Shown here: one piece after another, positions 45,356 to 55,275 of the stretch
How positions within the stretch are numbered: the first letter of the stretch is position 1
Layout: the number at the start of each line of letters is the position of its first letter
Position numbers and translations under genes: made by a program
Source: Hymenochaete sp. R1
Lineage: Eukaryota; Basidiomycota; Agaricomycetes; Hymenochaetales; Hymenochaetaceae
Assembly (NCBI GenBank): GCA_019400425.1
Contig: JAFREE010000086.1
Coordinates: 40,055 to 104,054, forward strand
Length of the DNA stretch: 64,000 bases
Direction of reading: 5' to 3'
The notes under the pieces: generated by a model
Database searches by the model: none
What the model saw: the letters and a program-made list of their open reading frames with translations, nothing else
What the model was told of the DNA's origin: nothing

Positions 45356-47224
45356 ATGGTGCCACTCTTGTTTGGATCCAACAAGGAACATCTCACACGC
45401 GGTCTCTCTCTCTTGCGAGCAGAGAAATACGAAGAGGCTCTGAAGGCCTTCTGCCAGGTAACGTTTCGTAGTTCTTCCTGTGGTTGACCCTTCTCACCTG
45501 GCATGGCTTGATTGACTTGAAGGCCAAGGGGTTCAACGACAAGCAAAATCTTGATGCAAGAACGGTGACCATAGAAGAGTTCGAAAAAGATGGACAAATA
45601 TTCAAGGGCTCAATGGAACCTTCGTTGTGGGAAGTAAGTGATTGCTTGAAGCTGCTCAATTGGTTAGTTTGATCTGACGCATTACTACCAGGGTTACGCG
45701 ATTGCAGCAAGTCTGTCTCTTAGCCTACAGAAATATGAAATCGCTCTCAAGATGGCGAACGTTGCGTTGGGACATATCACCGCGAGTGACTCGAGACAGT
45801 ATGCAGAGTTCATGAAAATCAGGCAGAATGCACGGAATGTATTGGAGCCACCCCAGTGTCACTTTGTGAAACTCCCCGTTGAGTTGATCGTCGAGATTCT
45901 TCACCGGGCCATAGAAAAAAACGACTCCAAAATGGTTCAGTTGATTTCGGTCTGTAGGGCGTGGAGGGAGCTCATCATTAACACGCCATCTTTTTGGAGG
46001 CGTCTCGTCGTTGGCGGGAAGAGGAAGCAGAAGGAGGTCACTGCATGGAACGAACGCTCGCATGGAAGGATCACACATCTGACTGTGCGTCGAAGCCTTA
46101 CTTATCGCTCAGCGGCATTCAATAAAGTGAGCCCGGACTTTTGGTCAAACTTGAAAAGACTCGAAGTGGACTGCCCGATCACTCCTCGCAAAAACGATGT
46201 TCCTATTTTTGAACGCATCGGCACCAAAATGAAACTCGAAAGCTTGAATGTAACGTGCCCCTCGAGTTACGGGAACTCTATACTGGAGGGGATTCTGAAG
46301 AAAGTTTGTTTTTCGAATCTGAAGGACCTCAGGATCGAAGTGTCGGAGAGCGCAGTGCTATGGCCGACATTACTTTCCTGTGGAAGTCTCACGCGTCTTC
46401 ATTTGGTCAAATCAAACGTCTCATTGATTCCACTGGTTGAAGTGCTTTCCAGGAACGTATGCTTAAAGGATGTCGAATTATCGATATCCGAGGTCACGGT
46501 TGAGGACGCGGGCAATGGGATCGGGACTGGGACCGCTGTGGCTACGTTCAAGTTGCCTCATGTAAGACGTTTCGTACTAACGAACCAAAAGAGGAACCAT
46601 CATGGTGCGCTCATGTGCGGAAAGCTAATCTCGTATATGGACTTTCCAGCGCTGGAGGTTCTTGCTATTAAAAATGGGTGGGTGCCGGTCAACCGATCGT
46701 ATCCTACATTGAAGGCGTTGAGCCTTCGACGACTCAATAGCCCTTCTGATTCGATTACGACCACTATCATAACGATGCTTGAAAGCACGCCTTTGTTGGA
46801 GCATCTTGATCTTTCATTCAATCCTTTTGGAGATGTCTTTGTTGATATTTTGTCGGGAATGGGAACGATTTGCCCTCGGTTACAGCAAGTGTACCTCAAT
46901 GGGATAGAGGAGCTTAAGGTCGACACTGTTGTACGACTGGTCGAATCTCGTCTTGCGAGCGCGTACGTCGAGCTTCGACTCGGAAGTGATGGTGTGCGTC
47001 CGAATCCGAATGGTCAATCGGACGTTAGGACATCCGTTCGGAATGGATCCAGGGTTTTTCCAATAAAGGCTCTGGAACTCGATGATTGTCTGCACATTGA
47101 CTCGGATTTGGAGATGATGCCGTTGTTGCGATCGATGGTGCCAACGATCACATGCCAGTGTGAGCTGGAGGCAGGAGCAGCACAGACACGACAATTGCCT
47201 GAGGCTTTCTCTTTGCGTTCATAA
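45356..47224 (+). CDS. TPR-F-box-LRR protein, copy B
   Basis: Exon 1 starts at 45356 (MVPLLFGSNKEHLTRGLSLLRAEKYEEALKAFCQ, a TPR) and ends at the GTAACG near 45,460. Exon 2 (about 45,521-45,632) is the most altered of the family: AKGFNDKQNLDARTVTIEEFEKD with little TPR character left. Exon 3 from about 45,693 (GYAIAASLSLSLQKYEIALKMANVAL) carries the F-box-like motif (CHFVKLPVELIVEIL ... VCRAWRELIINTPSFW) and the leucine-rich repeats to 47,224. The central LRR region is almost identical to B' at the DNA level, while the C terminus has diverged (ALELDDCLHIDSD and beyond). It may have lost some TPR function. F-box and LRR appear intact. Confidence 0.83.
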
Positions 47225-47595
47225 TAAGCTGAAGCGTCCCATTCAGTCTCCGATTGTACCTAATCACAAGTCGGACAGCATGGATTCAAGGCATTTCACC
47301 TCAAAGATTTCTCATTTTAAGTCATTTACTGCAATTTCTGGAATGCAATAAATAGGAGCGGACATCGACATGTATACTATGAACTCGTTTATATGCTTAA
47401 TGTCAGATAGAACTTCATACGACGGTGATTATTTATAGTATCAGGTAACTCAAGGGCGTTCTCCGAGTCCACTTTATGAATCAATGCTGGTCCGAATGCC
47501 CCGGACTCGACGCGTCTCATTTACTGGATCACGTAATCAAACGCGCCGGTGGACGCAACAATCGCATCGTATCCCTTAAGCTTCTCTCCTTCATC
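47225..47595. other. Spacer between B and A
   Basis: 371 bases, A/T-rich, holding the copy A promoter. Nothing else seen. Confidence 0.5.
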
Positions 47596-49444
47596 ATGTC
47601 AACTGCATCTTCAAAGGAGATCTTCAAATATGCCGTCTCTCTGTTCCAAGCGGAGAAGTATGAAGAGGCTTTGAAAGCATTCAATCAGGTATGCTTAGGA
47701 ACGCTTGCATAGACTACTACGCGTCTAATCTGACTGTCTGAATCAAGGCGATACGATTGAACGACAAGGACAAGCAAGTTTACGACTCGCGAGCGGCAAC
47801 ATTAGAAAAGCTGGAGAGATATAACGATGCTCTGAAGGATTCAAAGAAGGTCATTGAGATTGCACCTTCGTCGTGGCAGGTACGTGTGTGCTTCAAGTTG
47901 AGGGTGTCTCGTTCAATGTAACGCGTATCCACCAGGGCTATTCGCGTGCTGCTGGACTTTTTCTACGGCTAGGAAAGCACTCTGGGGCTCTCATGATGGC
48001 GGAGCTCGCATTGGAACGAATTAAAGCGACTGACTCGAAACGTCACGCAGAGCTTGCAGATATCAAGCAGAAGGCCCAGAAAGCGTTGGAGCCACCCCAG
48101 TGTCATTTCGCGAAACTGCCCGTAGAATTGATCATTGAGATCTTTCACGAGATCATATGTGGTAGCAACTCCAAGATGCTTCGGATGATGTCTATCTGTA
48201 GGGCGTGGAGGCAGCTCATTCTCAACACCCCATGTTTTTGGAGTCGACTCGTTGTGGGAGCGAAAACGAAGCAGAAGCAGATCAAAGCGTGGAACAATCG
48301 TTGTAGAGGGCGATTATCTTATCTCATACTGAGAGAGTGGAATATTGAATCACATACGAAAGCTTTCGATTTGCTGTCGTCGGACGTATGGACTCATCTG
48401 AAGGGGCTCGAAGTGGATTGCTTTGACACGAACCGGAATATTTACGTTCGCAACTTCAATCGCATCACTGTTAAAATGCAGCTTGAGACGCTGAAACTTA
48501 CGAATCGCGCGGTTTCGGGAAATGGGATGCTGGAGGAGATAGTGGACAAGGTTTGTCTTTCGGGTCTGAAAGATTTCAAGTTGGAGACGTCGGCGAATCA
48601 TGAGATACTACCCACGTTACTTTCTTTTCGTAACCTTACGCGGTTGTATTTGGTCGTTCCAGCAATCTCCTTGAGGCTACTGGCGACGGTGCTTATGAAC
48701 AATACGAGTTTGGAGGACATCACGTTGAAGGTGACCGCAGGTCAGCTCGACGACTATTATTTCGCGTCCACTCCAAGCACCAGGCTTCCTCGATTAAATC
48801 GTCTGGTGATGTTGCACGACTCGGCCTTGGGTGATGCATATCTATGTGATGTGTTAATGATGGACAGTTTCGAGCTTCCGGTCCTCGAGGAGCTATATGT
48901 TGATAAGGGAATACTTTGGCATTCGCGGTCACTTCCGACGTTAAAGAGGTTGACTTTGGGACACATGCTTAACGTTCGTGATATAACCAGCGACTTCCGG
49001 ATCTTAGACGATGCACCATTGTTGGAGTACCTCGATGTTTCATACTGTCAATCTGGACATTTAATCGTGGACCATCTGTTGTCTGGACCGAAAGTGGTTT
49101 GTCCACGATTACAGCGCCTGCACCTTAATGGTACGCCGGAACTGCAAGCGGGACCCGTTGTTCGACTTGTCAAGGCTCGACTAAGGGATACATCGGAGTC
49201 GGCCGGGGACGAGGGATCAGGGGACAAGTCGGGGTCGACGAACGATAATGGCCAACCTGATGATCATGGAAGTGGATGTATGGTGGGGTCTTTCAAGTCA
49301 GACGATGCGCCGCGGGTCTTTCCTATTCAAGTCCTGCAACTCGACGATTGTCCCAAATTCGATCCAGAGGCTTTGCCATGGTTACGTTCGAAGGTGCCCA
49401 TAGTGTCTTGTAAAGCGAAGAAAGAGGTGAAACGGAGGCGATGA
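47596..49444 (+). CDS. TPR-F-box-LRR protein, copy A
   Basis: The best-preserved family member. Exon 1 47,596 to about 47,688 (MSTASSKEIFKYAVSLFQAEKYEEALKAFNQ), exon 2 about 47,749-47,879 (LNDKDKQVYDSRAATLEKLERYNDALKDSKKVIEIAPSSWQ), exon 3 from about 47,937 (GYSRAAGLFLRLGKHSGALMMAELALERI) to 49,444. That gives three TPR-like helix pairs, then the F-box-like motif (CHFAKLPVELIIEIFHEI ... SICRAWRQLILNTPCFW, about 48,101-48,240), about 370 residues of leucine-rich repeats, and a basic end (KAKKEVKRRR), possibly a nuclear signal. Domain order is that of Dia2/Pof3. Starting at 47,873, as an unspliced reading would, would lose the TPRs, so the spliced start was chosen. Confidence 0.87.
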
Positions 49445-49490
49445 TAGGAAAGAGTTTTTGATGTTACATATTCACTTGAGCTTGATTCTA

Positions 49491-50127
49491 CTCCCTTGCT
49501 TCTCCATTTTCATGTTCATGTAATCTGTTGTCATTATTCATGTAGTTCCCGGTGCACCTCGCAATAATACCCACTCCTTTCATATCGGTATCACTCTAAA
49601 GCCAACTTGCGTGGTCTCACTTCCAAAATTTCACATTTGCGGCTATTCTTGGTTATCATTTGACCGGGAGTTGAATTTTTGAATCTAAGATACTTAAGTA
49701 TTTTTTGGGAGTGTTATTCGAGTGCTAAGATACATTTGAAGCTATGCCATGATGGAATGGGATTGACTTCTGATGTCTCCTGTTGCTCAGAAGTGCAGGC
49801 GACCTTCGTCGTTCGAATCCGATGACAGCTCACGCCTTTTCTTTATTCAACCCTGGGTAGACTGCATCTTGTGACGGTGCAATCGGAAAGATGAAAATGA
49901 GTTCCGATTTGACGTTGACATCACTGAGTGCGCGAGTTTTTATCGTCATCATTAGGGAACGTCGAGTACGGGCTCTATCGAGGTGTGATGAACAGACACC
50001 GTCGCAAGCCGTAGATGCCGAGTTATGGTGTTTTCCGTACGCACTCTGTGCCCAGTTGTCCTTCAGTTACACCATCGGATTCCAGAATTTCCCCCAGCCG
50101 TTTTATCATCGTTTGTCGCAGCATCCT
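49491..50127. other. Convergent spacer outside the right arm
   Basis: Between copy A (+) and RPC9 (-). No gene or repeat recognised. A TTCGAAT string at 49,813 was checked as a tRNA T-loop and rejected. Confidence 0.45.
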
Positions 50128-51089
50128 TCAGTCGTCTTCATCCCCCATCTCCAAGTCACCCTCAATACCTAACCCTGCACCCACGTCGTCGAACTCATCT
50201 GTAGGGTCAACGTACATATCATCTGTTTCTCCATTTTCGGCCCATTCAGCCCCCGTGAGGTTATTATATTGTGGATGTGGGTCATTGGTAGAGTTGGTGG
50301 CATTGTCGAAGGCAGAGGGCTTGGAGGAGGTGAGTGAGGCTTGGACAGAGGAGAGAATGGTGTCCATGGAATCGCCCAAGCGATCCTCGATTTCTTCTAC
50401 GATCTAATAATAACCCAGATTGAGTCGATAAAACGATTAAAATAAGAGCACAAAAAAGGCGGAATGAGATTGGATACGACAAAGGGAACCTAGCAAAGAG
50501 GTCAAGGGAAACGAAAAATGAAAAGGGGAGACTCACAACATAAAGCTCGACGGCTTCTGTCGGGGCCAAATTAATGACCTGCAGTTTCTCTGCCTTTGTG
50601 AGCCCATAAGGCGAGAGGTCCTTGACGAGTTTGCGGATGGATTCCGGAGTTTGGGATTGAGTTGGTTGATAGGGTGCTGAAAGGTATTGGATAGCCTAGA
50701 TGGGTAGTATACCAGACCCGTCATCGGCATCAGAAGTACGAGTGTATATCTTAGTAAGTGTACTCGAGACAACAAGAAGTCGAACCGCACGCACCTCATA
50801 CTCGACTGTCCTAAGATTCTCAGAAACCTCTTCCTGCTGTTGGTGTAATAAAGACGCGTTCGCGTCCTGTCTCTCTTGGTTTGCACTTGCGCTCAGACTT
50901 GAGATAGCGCGCTCATCTTCCTCTTTCTTGATTCGAAGTGCGGTTTTCTGGCGTGCAAGCTGGTCTGCCTGAAGTTCGTTAAGGAGGTCAAGGACTTCGT
51001 AATTAGACAACAGAGCGGAGCGTGGTGAGATGACCTGGATAGGATTCAGATCGAGAGTCAGCTGCATGTACAAGTGCACTTGCCTGCAT
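50128..51089 (-). CDS. RPC9: RNA polymerase III subunit Rpc9 (yeast Rpc17, human CRCP)
   Basis: Small Pol III stalk subunit that pairs with Rpc8/Rpc25 and helps initiation. Sequence marks are SPRSALLSNYEVLDLLNEL at the N terminus, a charged spacer (ARQKTALRIKKEEDERA), then NLRTVEYEAIQYLSAPYQPTQSQTPESIRKLVKDL, and the HRDC-like segment LTKAEKLQVINLAPTEAVELYVIVEEIEDRL. The tail is acidic (GDLEMGDEDD). The start at 51089 joins ATGCAG to GTCATC across a 49-base intron (51,035-51,083) with a GC donor (GCAAGT) and AG acceptor, giving MQVISPRSALL, which matches the family's MxV start. The unspliced alternative starts at 51,067 with nine extra residues. Exons and introns downstream read cleanly. Confidence 0.88.
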
Positions 51090-51344
51090 GGACATGATAC
51101 TTGTGTTCGTCGTGTCCGTCAACTTGAATGGCTGAATGCAAAAGCGTCAAAGACTGAGCTCTTGTGCCTGCCTTTAGCCTTGGTCTATTATGCAATCATT
51201 ATACTTACGTAACTAGCTAATTGATGTCCGAAAGTTTCGGACGATCTGGTATATGATGTCACTTTAGCTTCCCGCTGTTCACTGTCGTCTAAATGCTAAA
51301 AGCGTCCTTGCTGCGCACTCACACCTTTCACTTATTCTGCCATC

Positions 51345-52702
51345 ATGGCCACAGACGGATTCTCATCATCGTCGATGCATCTTCCGACGTCCAACAATAC
51401 GAAGGGTCTCGAGGCTAGCGATGCTACTACCAACGATCCGCATCCAGAGCTTCAGCTCGATTTACCGAATACGCGTCCAATGCTCGAGAAACTACGCATT
51501 CTCATTTGTATGTCAGCTTCCTTCTTCCATACCGATAAATGCTAATATATTATCGTAGTTGGAACACTCCTTCGCTACCTTGTCGATTTTGTTAGTTTGC
51601 TTGTCATTCTAGCTTACGACAAGTACAGAATTAGGACGAGGATCAACACCGGTCCCACAGGCTCTTGTAGGGTATGCATTTACGTGCCGAAAACTCTCAA
51701 GGACACGGAAAAGTCGCGTGGGGTCATTTTGCATATGAATGGAGGTGGATGGACTATGTGCGTGGTTACTCTGCGTTTGACTGACTGCAAGGTATTCATT
51801 GTACTGAAGCGTAGCTCTTGCTCTTCAGAAGTCGGCCAGAGACGGAGGCCCCACTTTGTCGATACCTGGCGGACTCGGTGGGTGTCATAGTCGTCGCTCC
51901 AGACTACAGGAAGGCTCCCCGTAAGTGAACCATCTATGACATACCCCGACCACTCAGTATTGTCATAAGAATACCCGTATCCGCACGCATTGGAGCAACT
52001 TCACCAAATAGCATCATGGATCGCTAGGTGCGCCTCTCACGGCACAAATCCCATGCTAGTTTCACAAAAAAAACCCATGTTTACACTGATGTCACTCACA
52101 GTGGCGGTCTCACGCCGATCCTTGCATCTTCTTCCGTCTCCAACGCCCGTTCCCTCGCCCACAACCTCGACACAACCCGTCTCGGCCTCTCCGGCGGCAG
52201 CGCAGGCTCCAACCTCGCCTGTGCCCTCTCCACGCTCTGCGTCTTCCGCCCTCTCCCGCACGGATCCCACATCGTCGCCCAGGGCCTCCTCTACCCCGCA
52301 CTCAACCTCGCCGTCCCTTACGCTTCCAAACTTGCACGCGTCGACCCGGCGCGCACTCTCCCACAATGGATGTCCCGCCTTTTCCTCGCGTCGTACCTCC
52401 CTCCGCCCCGCAGGGCCGAAGACCCGCTCGTTTCGCCCGCTCTCGCTCCGGACGATGTTGTGAGAAGGCTGCCCCCGACGATTATATTGACGGCTGCGTA
52501 TGATTATCTGGCGCATGAGGCGGATGAGTTCGCGGGGAGGTTGAGGGGCTTGGGAGTCAGGGTTGGGCATAGGAGGTTTGAAGACGTGGGACATGGGTTT
52601 GATGGGATCCCGACGAGAGATCGGAGGCAGAGGATGCTAAATAGCAAGGCAAGGGACGAGGCGTGGGGGATGATTGCGGAGGTGATGAAAGAGGTGTTGT
52701 AG
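51345..52702 (+). CDS. Alpha/beta hydrolase of the HSL (hormone-sensitive lipase-like) family
   Basis: Predicted carboxylesterase/lipase. Exons begin at ATG 51345 (MATDGFSSSSMHLPTSN). A hydrophobic segment (LRYLVDFVSLLVILAYDKY) may anchor it to a membrane. The oxyanion region is HMNGGGW, a variant of the usual HGGG. The nucleophile elbow is GLSGGSAGSNLA (canonical GDSAG, here GGSAG). Asp lies in ILTAAYDYL and His in VGHGFDG, so the Ser-Asp-His triad is complete. Short introns separate VGVIVVAPDYRKAP and EYPYPHALEQLHQI. The last exon (52,0xx-52,702) is GC-rich. The cap region seems short. The substrate is unknown. Confidence 0.82.
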
Positions 52703-53003
52703 GCGTGCACGGAGCATCGTTTTGCAAATCCTAGTAAAATACAAATATATACATATTTCAAAGGTATCATATATTTAAATTAACGGATCTCGTAGAAACA
52801 AAACATACCAATCGGACATGAGTCTGTACGGTCGAGAATTCGTCGTCGACATCAAGTCATAAATCTGAGTCAAAGCATTCGAAAGCAGGGAAGCAGAAGG
52901 CGAAATAGAGTGGAAATAGGCGGAACGACCGTCCACCACTGAACCGGTGAACTAGGTAACCTCATCCAGAGTCATTGAATAAAGTCACATCGATTCTTAG
53001 AAA
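52703..53003. other. Convergent spacer
   Basis: About 300 A/T-rich bases between the hydrolase (+) and BUB2 (-). No gene seen. Confidence 0.5.
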
Positions 53004-54300
53004 TCACCTAATCTCGTAAGGATGCCGTGCAAGCTCGTCGTACAGGTCCGCAGGGATATCGCGGACGAGTGTGACCGCTATACCGATGACAGGTTGCGCG
53101 TCAAGAGGTGGGAATGTGCGAAGAAGTTTCATCGGGCTGGTTTAATGAAACGTTTTGGCCCCAAAGTAATGTGATATCCGAAATTGGTATGGGTATGAAT
53201 AATCGACGAAAGGGCTATTTTGAAAAGGAAAAACGCACCTTTTGCTCATCATGAGCTCGTCCCGCATGAGAAGCAACTGCGCGATGACGCAGAGAACGTT
53301 GAGGTGGACCCCGAACGCGAGGAGGAAGTCCCATAGCTGAAGAACCTGATCGAGAGGGGGCGTACAAGCGCAAAGAGTCATAACAGCTATAGAGTCGAAA
53401 ATAAAAGTAAAAAGGTAGTACGTGTGCGAAAGATAGGAACATACAGGGAAATGCGTAGAGTTCGGCAGAGAGACGTTTTGATCGAAGGTGATTGTAGAGC
53501 TCTGCATCAACTATTTTGAGACATCGATCGAGAAGCTACGTATATATGAATATCAACAATGCAATAGGACGGAAAAAATGTAATGTTAGACGTACCTTCA
53601 ATCCACGATGCACCCCATCCAACGTTTGCTGCACATACAACGGACAGCAATACTCGATGAACCGCGAGAAACAGAAAAACGCGTCCAGCTCGCTTGGCAT
53701 TGTATATAGGAACGGTGCAGCTAACACATTCATCCCTTGCACATATGTGAACGTCAACGAAGGACCACCCATACCCCTCCCTCCTCCTGCACCTCCTCCA
53801 AAACCAGAAGCCATCCCCAACGACTCCGCGCGCTCCTGTCGTTCGCGATCCCGCCAGACGAATGCGTCTAGGAGGCGAACGAGCATGTCTTCGCGCACAC
53901 GTTCTTTAAACCCGCGGTCAGTCGCGAGTGTACGAAAGGTGTCGTTCCGGATCTTCTCTTTAAACTCGCATGGGCCCCGGCTGACGTAGGAGAGGTACTT
54001 TTCAGCTGATAGGTGGTTCACACCTAGGAGGATTTTCCAGATTCGAGGTCGGAGGTTTGGGTCCTGGTGGCGCAAGGCGCAAGATTAGTGAGCTCATGAA
54101 ATGATTCTTAGGCGACTCAAGTGGTAGCGTACGATTGTGTGAGGGATGCCATCGACGAGGATGAGCCGTCGTATTTTCTTGATGCCTTCCTCAACGTGTT
54201 TGTCTGTCCTTGGCGCGGCTGCGTTCAGCTTTGGCTGGTTGAGTATTCTGTTGAAGGTTTTTGCCGATTTGTGTTGCTCGTCCTCGGCCGTATCCGTCAT
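53004..54300 (-). CDS. BUB2: TBC-domain GTPase-activating protein Bub2/Cdc16
   Basis: GAP subunit that with Bfa1/Byr4 restrains the Tem1/Spg1 GTPase, delaying mitotic exit or septation until the spindle is placed. The start at 54300 (MTDTAEDEQHKSAKTFNRIL) leads to LILVDGIPHTI, then an exon with LRPRIWKILLGVNHLSAEKYLSYVSRGP. TBC motifs: IRNDTFRTL (I-x-x-D-x-x-R, catalytic Arg) and YVQGMNVLAAPFLY (Gln finger). Later exons give FCFSRFIEYCCPLY, QTLDGVHRGLKLLDRCL and PLDQVLQLWDFLLAFGVHLNVLCVIAQLLLMRDEL. The last exon ends IPADLYDELARHPYEIR at 53,004. A Gly-rich insertion (GFGGGAGGGRGMGG) sits before the Gln finger. Length is normal for the family and all exons are open. Confidence 0.9.
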
Positions 54301-55275
54301 GTCTTGCAGGTGGTAGTCGGAAGAGGTAGATTCAAGTTCCGTTGAAGTTGGTTCATGTCATTGCTAAATTAATAATAATATATTATGTAATAACAGCAGT
54401 CGCTTCAGTCGGTACTACTTTCACTGCGCGCAAGGCCTGTATTTCGGGGGGGGTGTTTGATCCGGTAAGGGTGTGTCAGCCTGCCTGATCGACGTCAGCC
54501 AGACGTCCTGGGGTAGGGGCCCGTACAGGTCGCGGCAGTTACCCAAATCAGGCTGTCCGAGACGAAAACAGGTCACCTGCCGTATGGTCGAGCCATATGC
54601 TTCCATGTCGGATGTCCCCATCTGTTCTGTTCTCGGTCGAGGGCGGCTGATCCTCCTGAACAGGGGTCCGCAATTGGACCTGGCACCGTGCTGGCATATT
54701 CATCCAGGTTGCCTGGCTTGATCTGTCCGAGGGTACTCGAGGGCCTCCTCTTTTTGCTGTTCTTTCCAGATTCGGACTTCAATTGTCAAAATTTTTACTG
54801 CATTTGTAAAAAGGATATATAGAAACAATTGATATTAAAACTGCAAATAATACAGAACTAATGACCCGGAGTGACAGCTTGCTCTCACTCCGGACAAGAA
54901 AGTGAAGATATATAAGGAGGATCACCAATATGAATAACACAAGACTTACCTGAAGCTTTTGGAGGACTAGTTCAGCCTGCCTCCGGGTCTTGAGTACCCT
55001 ATTTATAATAATAATTGTCGGAGTACTAGTTAGAGCCGGAAGCAGGGACCAAGAAGACGGTTACCGAAGTATGAGCTTAGACGTCACAGCATGCTTGTAT
55101 AACAGACGAGACAGAGTCGGGACACCGAGTAGACCAGACGAGACACAGCCAGGACACCTGAGCAGAGCGAGTTGCAGACACCAGTACCAGTACCAGTCGC
55201 ATCATTGAGACAAAGACATTCTTCGCACCGTAAGAATACTCCACCTGTCCGATAGTTGCATTCGTGCCCTGTATG
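54301..55275. other. Start of the accessory region: GC-rich segment, hairpin, no gene
   Basis: 54,421-54,780 is GC-rich with a run of eight Gs near 54,448 and no domain in any frame. From 54,780 the sequence turns A/T-rich. The part at about 55,016-55,250 starts TGTCGGAGTACTAG and holds short direct repeats (ACCAGTACCAGTACCAGT, CGAGACA), reminiscent of a decayed retroelement end, but no matching partner or target duplication was found. Confidence 0.35.
54866..54893. repeat. Perfect 9-bp inverted repeat (hairpin)
   Basis: CCGGAGTGA and TCACTCCGG flank a 10-base loop. It lies outside any gene, in A/T-rich sequence, between the GC-rich segment and the repeat-bearing DNA. It could be the tip of a mobile-element end or a structured RNA. 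Function unknown. Confidence 0.7.

Larger units (their letters stand above)
44157..49490. repeat. Right arm of the inverted duplication
   Basis: Carries X, B and A on the plus strand, the mirror image of 26,555-31,955. The inner edge is at TGTTCGTTGGCAT (44,160). The outer edge lies shortly after the stop of A, where similarity to the left arm (for example TTCACTTGAGCTT against TTCACTCGGGCTC) fades. Confidence 0.85.

Noticed and set aside
49800..49830. TTCGAAT as a possible tRNA T-loop
   Set aside because: The bases around it do not form a five-pair T stem and no D-arm lies upstream.
52037..52594. 185-codon minus-strand frame opposite the hydrolase
   Set aside because: A shadow of the GC-rich last hydrolase exon, which carries the catalytic motifs on the plus strand.
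55016..55250. Solo LTR of a Copia-like retrotransposon
   Set aside because: Only a TGTCGGAGTA-like start was seen. No matching end, no target-site duplication and no internal retroelement protein in the window.
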